Assembly (NCBI GenBank): GCA_030142905.1
Contig: JASJOG010000080.1
Span: forward strand, 1,273,001 to 1,337,000
Direction of reading: 5' to 3'
DNA from: Heliopora coerulea
Lineage: Eukaryota; Cnidaria; Anthozoa; Scleralcyonacea; Helioporidae
Length of the DNA: 64,000 nt
Shown here: piece after piece, positions 19,582-28,592 of the stretch
Layout of the letters: every line of letters starts with the position of its first letter
Position numbering within the stretch: position 1 is the stretch's first letter
The notes under the pieces: generated by a model
What the model was told of the DNA's origin: nothing
Databases searched by the model: none
Seen by the model: only the letters and a program-made list of their open reading frames with translations
Position numbers and translations under genes: made by a program

Positions 19582-20133
19582 TCATTTTTTCTCAATGAAT
19601 ACATACTCTCTCGAAATATTTTTTCCAAAATCATGAATGAAATCATCATATGATATATCCAACGTTTTTCCATTGGGAAGTTTAATATTTCCATCTTTAG
19701 TTTTATGAAATTTTTTTGTTTGCATACTGTTGTGAAACCCCCTTTGTCCTTGTGTATCATAAGAATTGGAGGAACCACCACCACCACCACCACTATCATC
19801 ATCATCATCATTTCCTTCATCATTATGACCACCACCACCACCACCACCACTATTATTAGTACCGTTGTTTGCAGGATTATTTTCAGTGTTTTTTAATTTG
19901 TTTTTATAAACATCTAGTTTTTTCAAGAAATTGATTTGATCTGTATCACTGTGAATTTCTTTATTTTTTCTTGACTCCATTAATTGATCTCGAGCACGAA
20001 TGACATCGGATAATTCAGGATTTGTCACATTTTCTTTGAATTTTTCACGTTCATAAACAGATGATAATAAATCCAATATTTTATTCAATTTTGTCGGATT
20101 TACAAGTTGTAATTTTTTGATATCATTATTCAT
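19582..20133 (-). CDS. Hypothetical protein with Gly/Asp/Asn linker
   Basis: 183 residues. Helical N-terminus (NNDIKKLQLVNPTKLNKILD), then a low-complexity centre with two Gly runs around GNDDDDDS, and a C-terminal domain containing KLPNGKTLDISYDDFIHDFG. Its ATG overlaps the upstream stop (ATGA at 20130-20133). Position between protease and capsid genes suggests a virion protein, possibly cleaved in the flexible linker; that is inference. Confidence 0.5.
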   Translation of the reverse strand: MNNDIKKLQLVNPTKLNKILDLLSSVYEREKFKENVTNPELSDVIRARDQLMESRKNKEIHSDTDQINFLKKLDVYKNKLKNTENNPANNGTNNSGGGGGGGHNDEGNDDDDDSGGGGGGSSNSYDTQGQRGFHNSMQTKKFHKTKDGNIKLPNGKTLDISYDDFIHDFGKNISREYVFIEKK

Positions 20134-20729
20134 TTTTTCTTGGATTGTAATAAAAATGTTTTTGCTTTGCGTAATATACGATGAAATGTTAAATTTTCCA
20201 CCAAGGTTATAACTTCGTCGTTTTTATGTAACCGTTTTTTTGCAATGTCTTTGACGATTTGACGTTCATAATGTCTTAATGGTATATCAATGGTTTTATT
20301 TAATATGGCTATACAAAGACGTCGAATTTTAGGTATAAAATATTTTTTTTGTTGAAGAAATTTACCACAATCATCATGATCGCAGTCTAAGAAATTAGAT
20401 AATTGCGATAAAAAACCTTTTTTTTCTTGTATTTTATTTTTCATTAAATGATTTGGAATATTAAGTAATAATTGATCATCCAAATGATCATTTTTATCAT
20501 TGTCATTATTATTATCATTAACATCATCAACATCGTCATCATCGTCACTAGTGATTTCATCTTCTTTATTCAATTTTCTTTTTTTTGTTTTTTTTTCATC
20601 ATTTTCAGATTCTTCTTCTTCTTCTTCTTCTTGTTCTTCTTCTTCTTGTTCTTCTTGTTCTTCTTGTTCTTCTTGTTTTTCATTATTTTCTTTTGGATCA
20701 TTTTTTATATTTCGAAAATTGGATTCCAT
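20130..20729 (-). CDS. Hypothetical protein with acidic low-complexity region
   Basis: 199 residues from ATG 20727-20729; a longer TTG start is possible but unnecessary. A Glu-rich run with repeated EEQ, a KKTKKRKLNKED nuclear-localisation-like stretch and an Asp/Asn run lead into a C-terminal helical basic domain (RRLCIAILNKTIDIPLRHYE, then KTFLLQSKKK). No known family. Located downstream of the major capsid gene on the same strand. Candidate core or scaffold protein by position only. Confidence 0.45.
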   Translation of the reverse strand: MESNFRNIKNDPKENNEKQEEQEEQEEQEEEEQEEEEEEESENDEKKTKKRKLNKEDEITSDDDDDVDDVNDNNNDNDKNDHLDDQLLLNIPNHLMKNKIQEKKGFLSQLSNFLDCDHDDCGKFLQQKKYFIPKIRRLCIAILNKTIDIPLRHYERQIVKDIAKKRLHKNDEVITLVENLTFHRILRKAKTFLLQSKKK

Positions 20730-20889
20730 TATTTTTTTCAATATGTTGGAAACAGTCTTCTTCGTACAAATACCTGTGTGGAAAACGTACCATGTGCGAA
20801 TGGGGGGTAAATGTGTTGTGTTCTCATTTTATTTCTTTTTAAAAAATTTTTTACAAATCTTTTTTTTTTAATCCGTTTTCTCATTTTTT

Positions 20890-22413
20890 TTAATACGAGT
20901 ATGTCATCCACGGTAACGAAGCAAAAGGAGAATTAAATTGATTTGGAAAAATACCCAAATAATATAAGACAATATTTTGGCCAGCATTTTGCGTGAATTC
21001 GATTGAGCAAGAAAGATTACCTTCAGGTTTTAAAGGTAAAACTTTTATATGACTGTCTTTGGTTGCACATAATTCAAGTCCGATAATTCCAAAATCATCT
21101 TCGAATTGATCATAAGTGAATGGCATAGACTCCGCGTCTTTGTGAAGGCATTCTCTCAAATACCAATATGCCTGTCTTGAATTTTTAATACGTGGTCCCA
21201 CAGCGGTCCCATTGATTGAAAGTTGAAAATCAACAATATTTTCCCATTAAAACCGAAGAGAATTTAAGTTACGAGCACCATTGTATCTGTTTCGTCGGAG
21301 AGCAAATACAAACAATTTATAGGGTAAACTTCCATTGAAGATGTCATTATCCAATCGAGAAGTGGTTGTCAAATTATGCTCTTTGGTGACCACACGTGTT
21401 TGACTTACATATGATTTCACCACGGCCATTCTACTTTCCAACAAATAATTTAACGCATCTTTTAGTTGAGTATTTGGGGTTCGATAATCCAAATGCCATG
21501 TAAATTCTTTAAAGTGAGTTTTAATATATCCTACAGCTGCAGTTATTTGAGCTACTGTCATATTATTAAAAGTGGAAGCATTTCCACTAACATCATGTTC
21601 ATCAACCATAAAAATTTTCATGTTACTTGTTTTTGTCCATTCTAATTTCATTTCATTGGCTGATGGAATATATTGATTTCCATCAGATAATAAAGGAAAT
21701 ATTATTTTATCCATAACATACACTTCGGCACTCCCTGCCAATTTTAATATTTTTTTGACCATTCCTTTGTTGGCAAGTCCATTTGTATTTCCAGCATTAG
21801 CATTAGGTAAGGCTTCAAATTGACCCGGTGTATCGGGATAACCCAGTGTGATTCCGTTCAGATCATTTTGTATATTGACATTACCTTGTAATAAATTTAA
21901 TAAATAAGAGATTTCTTGATTAAAACTATGAGCAATACCGATATTTACACCATTCACACTCAATTGCATTTGTTTTGCCCAAGTGTTCAATGGATTGTTT
22001 GTGTAATTGAAACATGTTCCATCACTAAAATCGTTATTACCATATTTAATTTTCAATTTGGCCGATAAGAAACTTGTATCAAGATTAATGATTCCTCCTG
22101 TTACTTTTGATTTGATAAAAGAAAATTGATCCGATGTCTCTGCTTCCGATGCAATACAATTATGCTCTGAAGTTTCTGTGAAAACACCGTTAATGGGGAA
22201 ATCTCTAAAGATGGACAAAACCATTGGAAATAATCTATAATGACTTGTCTTTTTAATAGGATCTTGATTTTCACTTGTTATTTTCCTTTTATTTGGATTT
22301 GCCACCACCAAGGCTTGTGAGGTTGCACTCATTTTTTTCGAATATTCATTATTTGGCACAGCCAAAGTTGAAAATTGATTGAATCTTGGTACTATTGCTG
22401 TCATATCAGGCAT
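20890..22413 (-). pseudogene. Major capsid protein, double jelly-roll (Polinton type), one internal TAA
   Basis: Builds the icosahedral capsid. The frame opens at ATG 22411-22413 and runs 388 codons with family features: a long N-terminal arm, NPLNTWAKQMQLSVNGVNIG, YVMDKIIFPLLSDGNQYIPS and FTWHLDYRTPNTQLKDAL. A single in-frame TAA at 21247-21249 interrupts it. The same frame then continues, with the region expected for the last strands of the second jelly roll (about 21201-20893: LELCATKDSHIKVLPLKPEG, LYYLGIFPN) to TAA at 20890. The downstream part matches the C-terminus of the F54H12.2-like capsid family found in nematode and cnidarian Mavericks. The truncated form would lack the final ~119 residues and probably not fold. 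Confidence 0.85.
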
Positions 22414-22428
22414 TTTTTTCCTTTTTTT

Positions 22429-22734
22429 TTAATAAAATTCAGTTAAATTATTAGAATTTCTTTTTCTTTTTCGTTTTTTTCTTGAGCTCAAAGTTTGTCC
22501 ACTGTATTGTCGCACCGAAGGTTGTTGTTGTTGTGATGATGGTAAAACATGTTGTGTCGGTAAATAATTTGATGGAGCACCTGTATTTTGCCGATAAATT
22601 TTATCATTAATATCGTGATATACCATCACCGGTTGATTACATGGTGGATCCACAACATATAAATTCGATTTATCGCTGTATTTTGAAACATATCCATTTC
22701 CCAATAAAAGTTGTACATAATCCTCCGTTTCCAT
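22429..22734 (-). CDS. Small hypothetical protein between capsid genes
   Basis: 101 residues from ATG 22732-22734. N-terminus METEDYVQLLLGNGYVSKYS, a Gln/Ser-rich middle (SSQQQQPSVRQYSGQ) and a strongly basic patch RKKRKRKRN near the C-terminus, suggesting DNA or nuclear targeting. No known family. Sits 15 bp before the major capsid gene on the same strand; a minor virion or scaffold role is inferred from position. Confidence 0.5.
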   Translation of the reverse strand: METEDYVQLLLGNGYVSKYSDKSNLYVVDPPCNQPVMVYHDINDKIYRQNTGAPSNYLPTQHVLPSSQQQQPSVRQYSGQTLSSRKKRKRKRNSNNLTEFY

Positions 22735-22745
22735 TTTTTTTTTTT

Positions 22746-23252
22746 TCAAATTTTACTTTTCTCTGTATAAATCAAAAATAAAAGAAATTTTTTCACTATG
22801 TTTGGTGGACGGGTATTCGTAATACTGAAATTAAAGGCAACTGTATCAACCGCCACGTCCTTTGTCACCAAAAGAAATGAGGGAATCTCAATTTTTCCTG
22901 TTTTTTTAATGCTCTCCAAAGTATATCTTTCATCAATAGAACATAAGAATCTTTCTTTCATAAAAATTTGTTGAATGGCTGTATTATCTTGCGTTATATT
23001 TGCAGCTTTCGTATTTGTTAATGTCATGTTATCCGTTTCTTGTTTCGATTTTGTGACTGCAACATTTGAAAAATCAATTTTCCTCGCGTAATTCAATGTG
23101 AACGAATCTTGTAAATTCTCTTGTTGTACATCTTTCAATTTGGCATACACTTTTCCACAAAAAATTTCATTTTTCAAAAAAAAATCAGATGAGATCTCAT
23201 ATTCTTCAATTTCCATTCGATTATTTTTTTCAAGTAATGTTAATTTAAACAT
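22746..23252 (-). CDS. Hypothetical virion-cluster protein
   Basis: 168 residues, beta-rich: FKLTLLEKNNRMEIEEYEIS, VYAKLKDVQQENLQDSFTL and a hydrophobic C-terminus NIVKKFLLFLIYTEKSKI. Its ATG overlaps the stop of the penton-like gene (ATGTTTAA at 23245-23252). I do not recognise the family. A single jelly-roll or capsid-associated protein is possible from the beta content and location. Confidence 0.5.
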   Translation of the reverse strand: MFKLTLLEKNNRMEIEEYEISSDFFLKNEIFCGKVYAKLKDVQQENLQDSFTLNYARKIDFSNVAVTKSKQETDNMTLTNTKAANITQDNTAIQQIFMKERFLCSIDERYTLESIKKTGKIEIPSFLLVTKDVAVDTVAFNFSITNTRPPNIVKKFLLFLIYTEKSKI

Positions 23253-24174
23253 TTTTCAAGATTTCAACGTCCAAGGAAATTTTTTCAAAATCAAATGGAA
23301 TCAAATCACCGTTTGCCGTCTCGATTCGTATGGACAACTGTCTATGAAACCCTGGTGACATTTTTCTTAAATGGTTGGGAGGAGAATAATTGACAAAATC
23401 ACTACCACCTTGATTTGACCAACTGATGGGAGCAACAAATAAATTTTTTTTTAAATCTTTACCAAAAATAATCGGTTCAATTTCATCACAAATAACATAC
23501 ATGAAATTTTGCCCATCACTCTTATACATGGTATCTGCTTTTTTGATATACGCATAATATTCACTTGTTTTTCCATCACCTTTTTGTTCAAATTCATATG
23601 TTTGGTCGTAAAAACCCAACATGTAAGCCAATTGTTGGGAAAAATTTATTGTGATTTTTATGCCAGAATTTTTTTTTTTTTTATTCCACGAAGTCGAAAT
23701 AAGACGAAACTCGTTCAATGTTCCACCATCCAATGCTATGTTTCTGGTCCCTTTTTTTTGATTACACCAATATTCGTAATAATATGAATAATCAAAATAT
23801 ACAATATTATTTCTCCGGATGGAAAAACGAATATCAAATTGATCCAAGTGATTATTTATAATATCACAAATATCTTCTATTTCGTATATCCCACGAGAAA
23901 TATATTGTTTCAAATAAGACAAAACCAAAGTAGAATCAATTGGTCTTTTACTAGAATCTAGTAGAAAATTATTAAATTCAATTTGTAAAGAAAACCAACA
24001 CGTATCATCTTTATCAACATTTGGAATAGATTGGGGATACTGTATTTGGTTCACTTTCATAAATGTTGTTCCATTATGACAATCCAAGGGGTTATTCAAC
24101 CCCATTTTAAAATCATTAATAGCATTGGAATACAATCCATTATTTTGGTTACTTATTAACTGTACGTGAGTCAT
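23245..24174 (-). CDS. Penton-like minor capsid protein (single jelly-roll)
   Basis: 309 residues. Polinton minor capsid features: N-terminal GLNNPLDCHNGTTFMKVNQI leading into PQSIPNV (the family's position of AEIQYPHSW), the LSYLKQYISRGIYEIEDICD block, QQLAYMLGFYDQ, NFMYVICDEIEPIIFGKDLK, and the C-terminal LSIRIETANGDLIPFDFEK with the conserved G-x-x-IPF. These proteins form the fivefold capsomer beside the major capsid protein. The start overlaps the integrase stop as ATGA (24171-24174). The ORF is intact. Confidence 0.8.
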   Translation of the reverse strand: MTHVQLISNQNNGLYSNAINDFKMGLNNPLDCHNGTTFMKVNQIQYPQSIPNVDKDDTCWFSLQIEFNNFLLDSSKRPIDSTLVLSYLKQYISRGIYEIEDICDIINNHLDQFDIRFSIRRNNIVYFDYSYYYEYWCNQKKGTRNIALDGGTLNEFRLISTSWNKKKKNSGIKITINFSQQLAYMLGFYDQTYEFEQKGDGKTSEYYAYIKKADTMYKSDGQNFMYVICDEIEPIIFGKDLKKNLFVAPISWSNQGGSDFVNYSPPNHLRKMSPGFHRQLSIRIETANGDLIPFDFEKISLDVEILKNV

Positions 24175-25069
24175 ATTCGTTGCAACTCTTCTTTATAGAA
24201 TTTCCCTTTTAACACTTCATCATTTGAATTGCGTAATTCATAGGTTATAGGATTTGTCGCAAATACCTTATGAATAAAAAAACTTCACATCCCCAACGTT
24301 GCAAACTCGATTTTTCAAACGTTTTCCGCAACAAAGCCACACGAACTCGATTTCCTGGCTTAAAAACCACTTTGGTTGGTTTTGATATTCGAAAATGCGA
24401 TTTATATTGATAATATTTTAATTGTTTTTTTTTTCCTTCGTATACTTCTTTCGGTGTCAACCCACCAATTCCACGATGAGGCGATGTATTATAAGCATCC
24501 ACAATAATTTTCATGGCTTTTACATATGTTTTATTTTGAGTGACACCAATGACATGCCTCACCATCAATTTTAATGTTTTAATTGCAGCTTCCACTATGC
24601 TCGCTTTGATTTCACAATTATAGGTGTGATAGAATGTGAACCCATAGATTGGACTCAAGTCTTTTTTGATTTTCTCAAACTCACCACCTTCGTCAGTTTG
24701 AATCTTCAGTGGTATAGTGACTTTCGGATCTTTCAAAATCTCTTCAAATTTTTTCTTTACCAAATCACTCGATTTATTTTTCATTAATTTTATCCAAACG
24801 AATCTCGAGTAAACATCAATAACAACCAACCAATATTGTAATTGATAATTATATCCTTTAATATCACGCATAAAAGCTACATCCATTTGCCAATGGTAGT
24901 TTTTTTTCATAGATTCAGTTTTTAATCGAGGATATTTTTTTTTTACAGAGTCATATAATTTGTAATCTAAAAGCAAATTATCAGGCAAAGTTTTCTTGTT
25001 AAGTCTTGCAATTTTTTTCAATAAATCATCATCAAATTTTTTTTTATTCGACATTTTCTTCTCCAACAT
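24171..25069 (-). pseudogene. Retrovirus-like integrase, C-terminus shifted at a T7 run
   Basis: Inserts the element into host DNA. ATG 25067-25069; a second ATG at 25052-25054 is also possible. The DDE catalytic triad is present: WQMDVAFM (D63), KIQTDEGGEF (D126) and KASIVEAAIKTLK (E160), with the D to E spacing of retroviral integrases. GLTPKEVYEG and NRVRVALLRKTFEKSSLQRW follow. The direct frame ends at 24245. After a T7 run on the minus strand (plus 24276-24282), a different frame carries the expected C-terminal tail (KVFATNPITYELRNSNDEVL) and ends at TGA 24171-24173, overlapping the penton start. So a one-base frame break at the homopolymer replaces the last ~36 residues. The catalytic core is intact. 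Confidence 0.9.
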
Positions 25070-25271
25070 TTAATTCACGTTGTTCTAAACAATCAAAAAC
25101 AACATTCATTAATTCATCAAGATTTTCCTTATTATCTTCCAATAATTTCAAGGAAACCCCAGCATCCACAGAAGCAAAATATTCTCTATTTTCATGTACA
25201 ACATCAAGATAGTCTATAGAACAATGTGAACCAATTATTTCTTGATATCTTTTTTCATAAACAATAAACAT
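25044..25271 (-). CDS. Small acidic protein upstream of integrase
   Basis: 75 residues from ATG 25269-25271; acidic and helical (LKLLEDNKENLDELMNVVFD). The end overlaps the integrase start and the beginning overlaps the end of the previous ORF by 37 nt. No family recognised; tight overlaps on both sides support expression within the cluster. Confidence 0.45.
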   Translation of the reverse strand: MFIVYEKRYQEIIGSHCSIDYLDVVHENREYFASVDAGVSLKLLEDNKENLDELMNVVFDCLEQRELNVGEENVE

Positions 25272-26101
25272 ATAAAAAATTGAAGATGAGACATAACATA
25301 CATCTTGTTGAGATTATCTTCATCTGATGGATATGAACTCACCATGGGCATAACCTCTGGATTGATTATCATAGCTTCATTTGTCGATGATGGAGGGAAA
25401 TCAAAAACATTAGGGGATTCACCATCTTCCTCATCACTTTCGATTTTCTTCACTCGTTTCTTTTTACTTGCTTCATTTTGTTTCTTCTCTCTTTTTCCTT
25501 TATTTTTTTCTTTTTTTCCATCCGTGAGTTGAAGAGAAGCAACTTTAGTTGTCGTTAACTGCTGTACATACGAACGCACTCGTTTTACGATCGTTTCAAT
25601 TTTATCCACTTGACGAAACTGAAATTGTTTAAACTTTTCATCTTCAAATTCCAGACAATGGGATCCGACTGTCTGATCCTCACAATCCGACAAATCAATA
25701 AAACCTGCATCATCATCAAATTTGGGTTCATGGTCTGGAATCTTTTCCTTGGCTTTTTGATATGTTAAAATCAATGTACCATAAGTTGGATCCGACTTCA
25801 AAACCAAACGACGTTTTCCATTTTTATAGGTGGATACGATCACGAACACAGTGGTGTCATCTCGAGGTTTTTTGGCAACAGCTGACAGATGAGCACATAA
25901 ACTCAACAAATCATCATTCAACAACGGCATTGGAAATTGAAGAATAAATTTATCTCTGGTTTCCAACGCAACAGGTTTTGCACGATATAAAATTGATTGC
26001 TTTGAAAATGAATCAAATGCTATAAAAATGCTTTGACCATCTTCATATCGAGCTAATTCTTTTTCATGTTTGTAATAAACACGGTTGTAAAACTCACACA
26101 T
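25235..26101 (-). CDS. Hypothetical nuclear-type protein with SUMO-interaction-like motif
   Basis: 288 residues from ATG 26099-26101. The N-terminal globular half (ARYEDGQSIFIAFDSFSKQS) is followed by GFIDLSDCEDQ, resembling a SUMO-interacting motif, then a Lys-rich stretch with KKKRVKKIESDEEDGE resembling a nuclear localisation signal next to a casein-kinase site, then a Pro-rich FDFPPSS segment. A GTATGT at about 25306 could be a splice donor near the 3' end, so the last ~20 residues are uncertain. Unknown family. Confidence 0.5.
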   Translation of the reverse strand: MCEFYNRVYYKHEKELARYEDGQSIFIAFDSFSKQSILYRAKPVALETRDKFILQFPMPLLNDDLLSLCAHLSAVAKKPRDDTTVFVIVSTYKNGKRRLVLKSDPTYGTLILTYQKAKEKIPDHEPKFDDDAGFIDLSDCEDQTVGSHCLEFEDEKFKQFQFRQVDKIETIVKRVRSYVQQLTTTKVASLQLTDGKKEKNKGKREKKQNEASKKKRVKKIESDEEDGESPNVFDFPPSSTNEAMIINPEVMPMVSSYPSDEDNLNKMYVMSHLQFFICLLFMKKDIKK

Positions 26102-26113
26102 CTTTAAAAAAAA

Positions 26114-26620
26114 TCAATCAATAAATTTAATCAATTTCACCGTAAAATAAAGAGCCTCATTCTGTTTCATACAAGTCTTCGATTTTGTCACAACCAAATG
26201 TTCAAAATCGATTTTTTCCATCATTTCTTCATTTCTCAATCGATCATAAATCGAAACACAATATCGCAAACGACTTAACAACTCATTATCAATTTCCAAT
26301 TCGCTATAATGATGCTCATTACCACACATTAATGAACAAAGAAAACCACAAGCAACCAATCTATTACATTGATCATCAGACACATCACACACAATTATCT
26401 CGGGAAATTTTCTTAAATCAGTCAAAACTTTCCCGTTCACATCAATAGATTGTAAAGGTATCATGTAAAAAAAATCACTTTTACAATGAACCACATCCAT
26501 TTGTATAATTTCAAATATCAAAATCAGAAAATATATTTCCTTATCATCATATGATTCATGATGAGTTCGACAATGTTTTAATTTAAAATACCGAGTTTTA
26601 TTTTGTGTTATCATTTTCAT
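26114..26620 (-). CDS. Hypothetical protein
   Basis: 168 residues from ATG 26618-26620; the open frame extends upstream only to non-ATG codons and a GTAAGG donor-like site at about 26656. Contains IVCDVSDDQCNRLVACGFLC and CGNEHHYSELEID with several Cys/His, and a hydrophobic YFLILIFEII segment. No known family. Followed 12 bp later by the next gene on the same strand. Confidence 0.45.
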   Translation of the reverse strand: MKMITQNKTRYFKLKHCRTHHESYDDKEIYFLILIFEIIQMDVVHCKSDFFYMIPLQSIDVNGKVLTDLRKFPEIIVCDVSDDQCNRLVACGFLCSLMCGNEHHYSELEIDNELLSRLRYCVSIYDRLRNEEMMEKIDFEHLVVTKSKTCMKQNEALYFTVKLIKFID

Positions 26621-26744
26621 TTGTACAGATGGCAAAAAACATTGCTTCCTTACCGGAATCAGAAGCAAATTTTTGAAAAGAGGTTAAAAATAGTATGGAT
26701 GTTTCTCTTCTTTACAATCAAAATAAAATCGAGACTCAACCTCA

Positions 26745-27779
26745 TCAAGAATAACTGGATACATTCCAAGATACAATATAATTAAAATTATTTATTATCA
26801 CATGACCAGCATCTGTAAACTCAATATGATTATGATCTGCAAGAATAGAAACAAAAGGATTCACTGCTGTATTTAAGGAATGAAGATACTTAAATCTCAC
26901 AGAACTAGAAGGCTTAAATCTCAAAGTACTAGCACAAGGATGATAATCGTTATGATAGGTTATTTCTTTTTTGATTTTTGATTCAATACAATCATGAGAA
27001 ATAGAAGATGAAGGAGCATGCACAGCAACAAACATCATAAACTTCATGAGAGAATCAAAATAATCAAAACAATATTCACAAGCAAAAACCGATTGTATAA
27101 TTTTGGAAAGATAAAAATGACTCAAAATAACTTTTACTTCAGGCGATAACTCATTTTCGTTCCCATTAAAACCATAATCACGACACGCAAAAACAAAATC
27201 AAGATAACCACACATAAATGGACAAGACTTTCCACGATATGATGATAAAATTTCATCATTTTCAAAACACCCTCCGACTTCCATTATTTTAAAGCATCCC
27301 GTTTGATCACATTTTGAAACACCGTAATGAAACAAAGAAGGGAAAAGGCGAATATGATCAAGCAACACAATCGACATTGGTTGATATATAACACAATCTG
27401 GCCACTCCGCTTCATGAATAATATTGTGCCGACAACAAAACCTCACATTTGACAAATAAAAGTTATTATTTTTAATAAAAATATACCTCACCAAACTGAC
27501 AGGAATAACATACCATTGATAAATTAAATCCGAAAAGTTCCAACACACCAAAGCTTTATAATTACGAAGTAAAATAATCGTATTTCGATATTCTTTTCGA
27601 ATTTGAACACGATGATCTAACAACAAAGGATTAACTCGTGTCACACGAAACTTCACAGGTTTCATTTCATAAAAAAATGAATTACAAAAATATAAATTCC
27701 ATATATTGACATCAAATAAATTAAAATAAAACAAAACTTGTCTTAATGCCAACAATTTCACTTCATCAGCAACATCCAT
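26745..27779 (-). CDS. Hypothetical cysteine-rich protein
   Basis: 344 residues from ATG 27777-27779. Beta-rich, with scattered Cys (VRFCCRHNIIHEAEWPDC, KSCPFMCGYLDFVFACRDYG, VFACEYCFDYFDSLMKFM). No signal peptide or clear transmembrane helix despite hydrophobic stretches. It overlaps the end of the upstream gene by 14 nt, indicating coupled expression. Function unknown. Confidence 0.5.
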   Translation of the reverse strand: MDVADEVKLLALRQVLFYFNLFDVNIWNLYFCNSFFYEMKPVKFRVTRVNPLLLDHRVQIRKEYRNTIILLRNYKALVCWNFSDLIYQWYVIPVSLVRYIFIKNNNFYLSNVRFCCRHNIIHEAEWPDCVIYQPMSIVLLDHIRLFPSLFHYGVSKCDQTGCFKIMEVGGCFENDEILSSYRGKSCPFMCGYLDFVFACRDYGFNGNENELSPEVKVILSHFYLSKIIQSVFACEYCFDYFDSLMKFMMFVAVHAPSSSISHDCIESKIKKEITYHNDYHPCASTLRFKPSSSVRFKYLHSLNTAVNPFVSILADHNHIEFTDAGHVIINNFNYIVSWNVSSYS

Positions 27780-28488
27780 AACCACATAACAGTTTCGTAT
27801 AATCCTCTTTACGATTTTTTAAAATATAACACGAAAATAAGATAACTTCTTGTTGTGCACAATGAAAATTATCTTCCTCGTGATGAAGACGTGTATGAAA
27901 ACGGGAAATTTTTTTCTTTTTTTCCCTACCTTTGTGTCTAAAAATCAGGTTGTGCAAAACTTCAAATTTCGGACAATCAAGAAATTCGATGTTCACTCCA
28001 AAGCAACTAAAAAATATGCATAACCTTCTTTCAAAATCTCCTCCATTATATCCAATCACTATTTGATCATATGATGACATCAGTTTTAATTTAATTTCCT
28101 CTATCGCATCATGTGCAGCCAATTTGGCATCAAAACACTTATGTGTACGATAATATAATTTGTGAATTGATGATTGACGAATAACACATTGCCGTTGTTT
28201 ATCATTTAAGTTCGAAAAATTTGGAAACGTATCATCATATAAATGATATGTTTCCACTTTATTTTTATTTAAATCACAAACACAAATTTCTCTATAAAAT
28301 ACCCTTCCTTCCACCACAAAACATTCACAATCCATCACATGCGTTATACAACGTAACAAATATTGTTGTTCTTCATTATCAAAATCTTCTCGTTGATTTC
28401 TATTTTGATTGGCAGTCTTTAAAAGATCCAAGTCCATCCAAGGTGATGAAAATTTCTCACCTCGCCAGGAATTTAGCTCTGTTTGCAT
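27766..28488 (-). CDS. Hypothetical protein, weak resemblance to DEDD exonuclease-like domain
   Basis: 240 residues from ATG 28486-28488. The order MDCECFVVEGRVFYREICVC (acidic residues after a first strand), a central LMSSYDQIVIGYNGGDFERR, then FLDCPKF and EEDNFHCAQQEVILFSCYIL resembles a family of uncharacterised animal proteins with an RNase H/DEDD exonuclease-like fold that carry a DCQGF start and a CA...NV end. The similarity is by eye and weak; key acids are not certain. It overlaps the next gene by 14 nt. Confidence 0.45.
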   Translation of the reverse strand: MQTELNSWRGEKFSSPWMDLDLLKTANQNRNQREDFDNEEQQYLLRCITHVMDCECFVVEGRVFYREICVCDLNKNKVETYHLYDDTFPNFSNLNDKQRQCVIRQSSIHKLYYRTHKCFDAKLAAHDAIEEIKLKLMSSYDQIVIGYNGGDFERRLCIFFSCFGVNIEFLDCPKFEVLHNLIFRHKGREKKKKISRFHTRLHHEEDNFHCAQQEVILFSCYILKNRKEDYTKLLCGYGCC

Positions 28489-28592
28489 TTTTTTTTCAAT
28501 AATCTTTTCCTATCAGCAAAAAATTTCCGTTTTCTTTGGCAACCAACAATTTTTGTCAGATATCTGGTTTCTATCAAATCCAATTGCTCATA

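Noticed and set aside
20472..20871. Phe/Leu/Ser-rich ORFs opposite the acidic protein gene
   Set aside because: Antisense shadows of a GAA/GAT-rich coding region.
20890..21201. Separate small gene after the capsid gene
   Set aside because: Same frame as the capsid ORF, 45 nt after its stop, and it resembles the capsid family C-terminus; treated as the interrupted 3' part.
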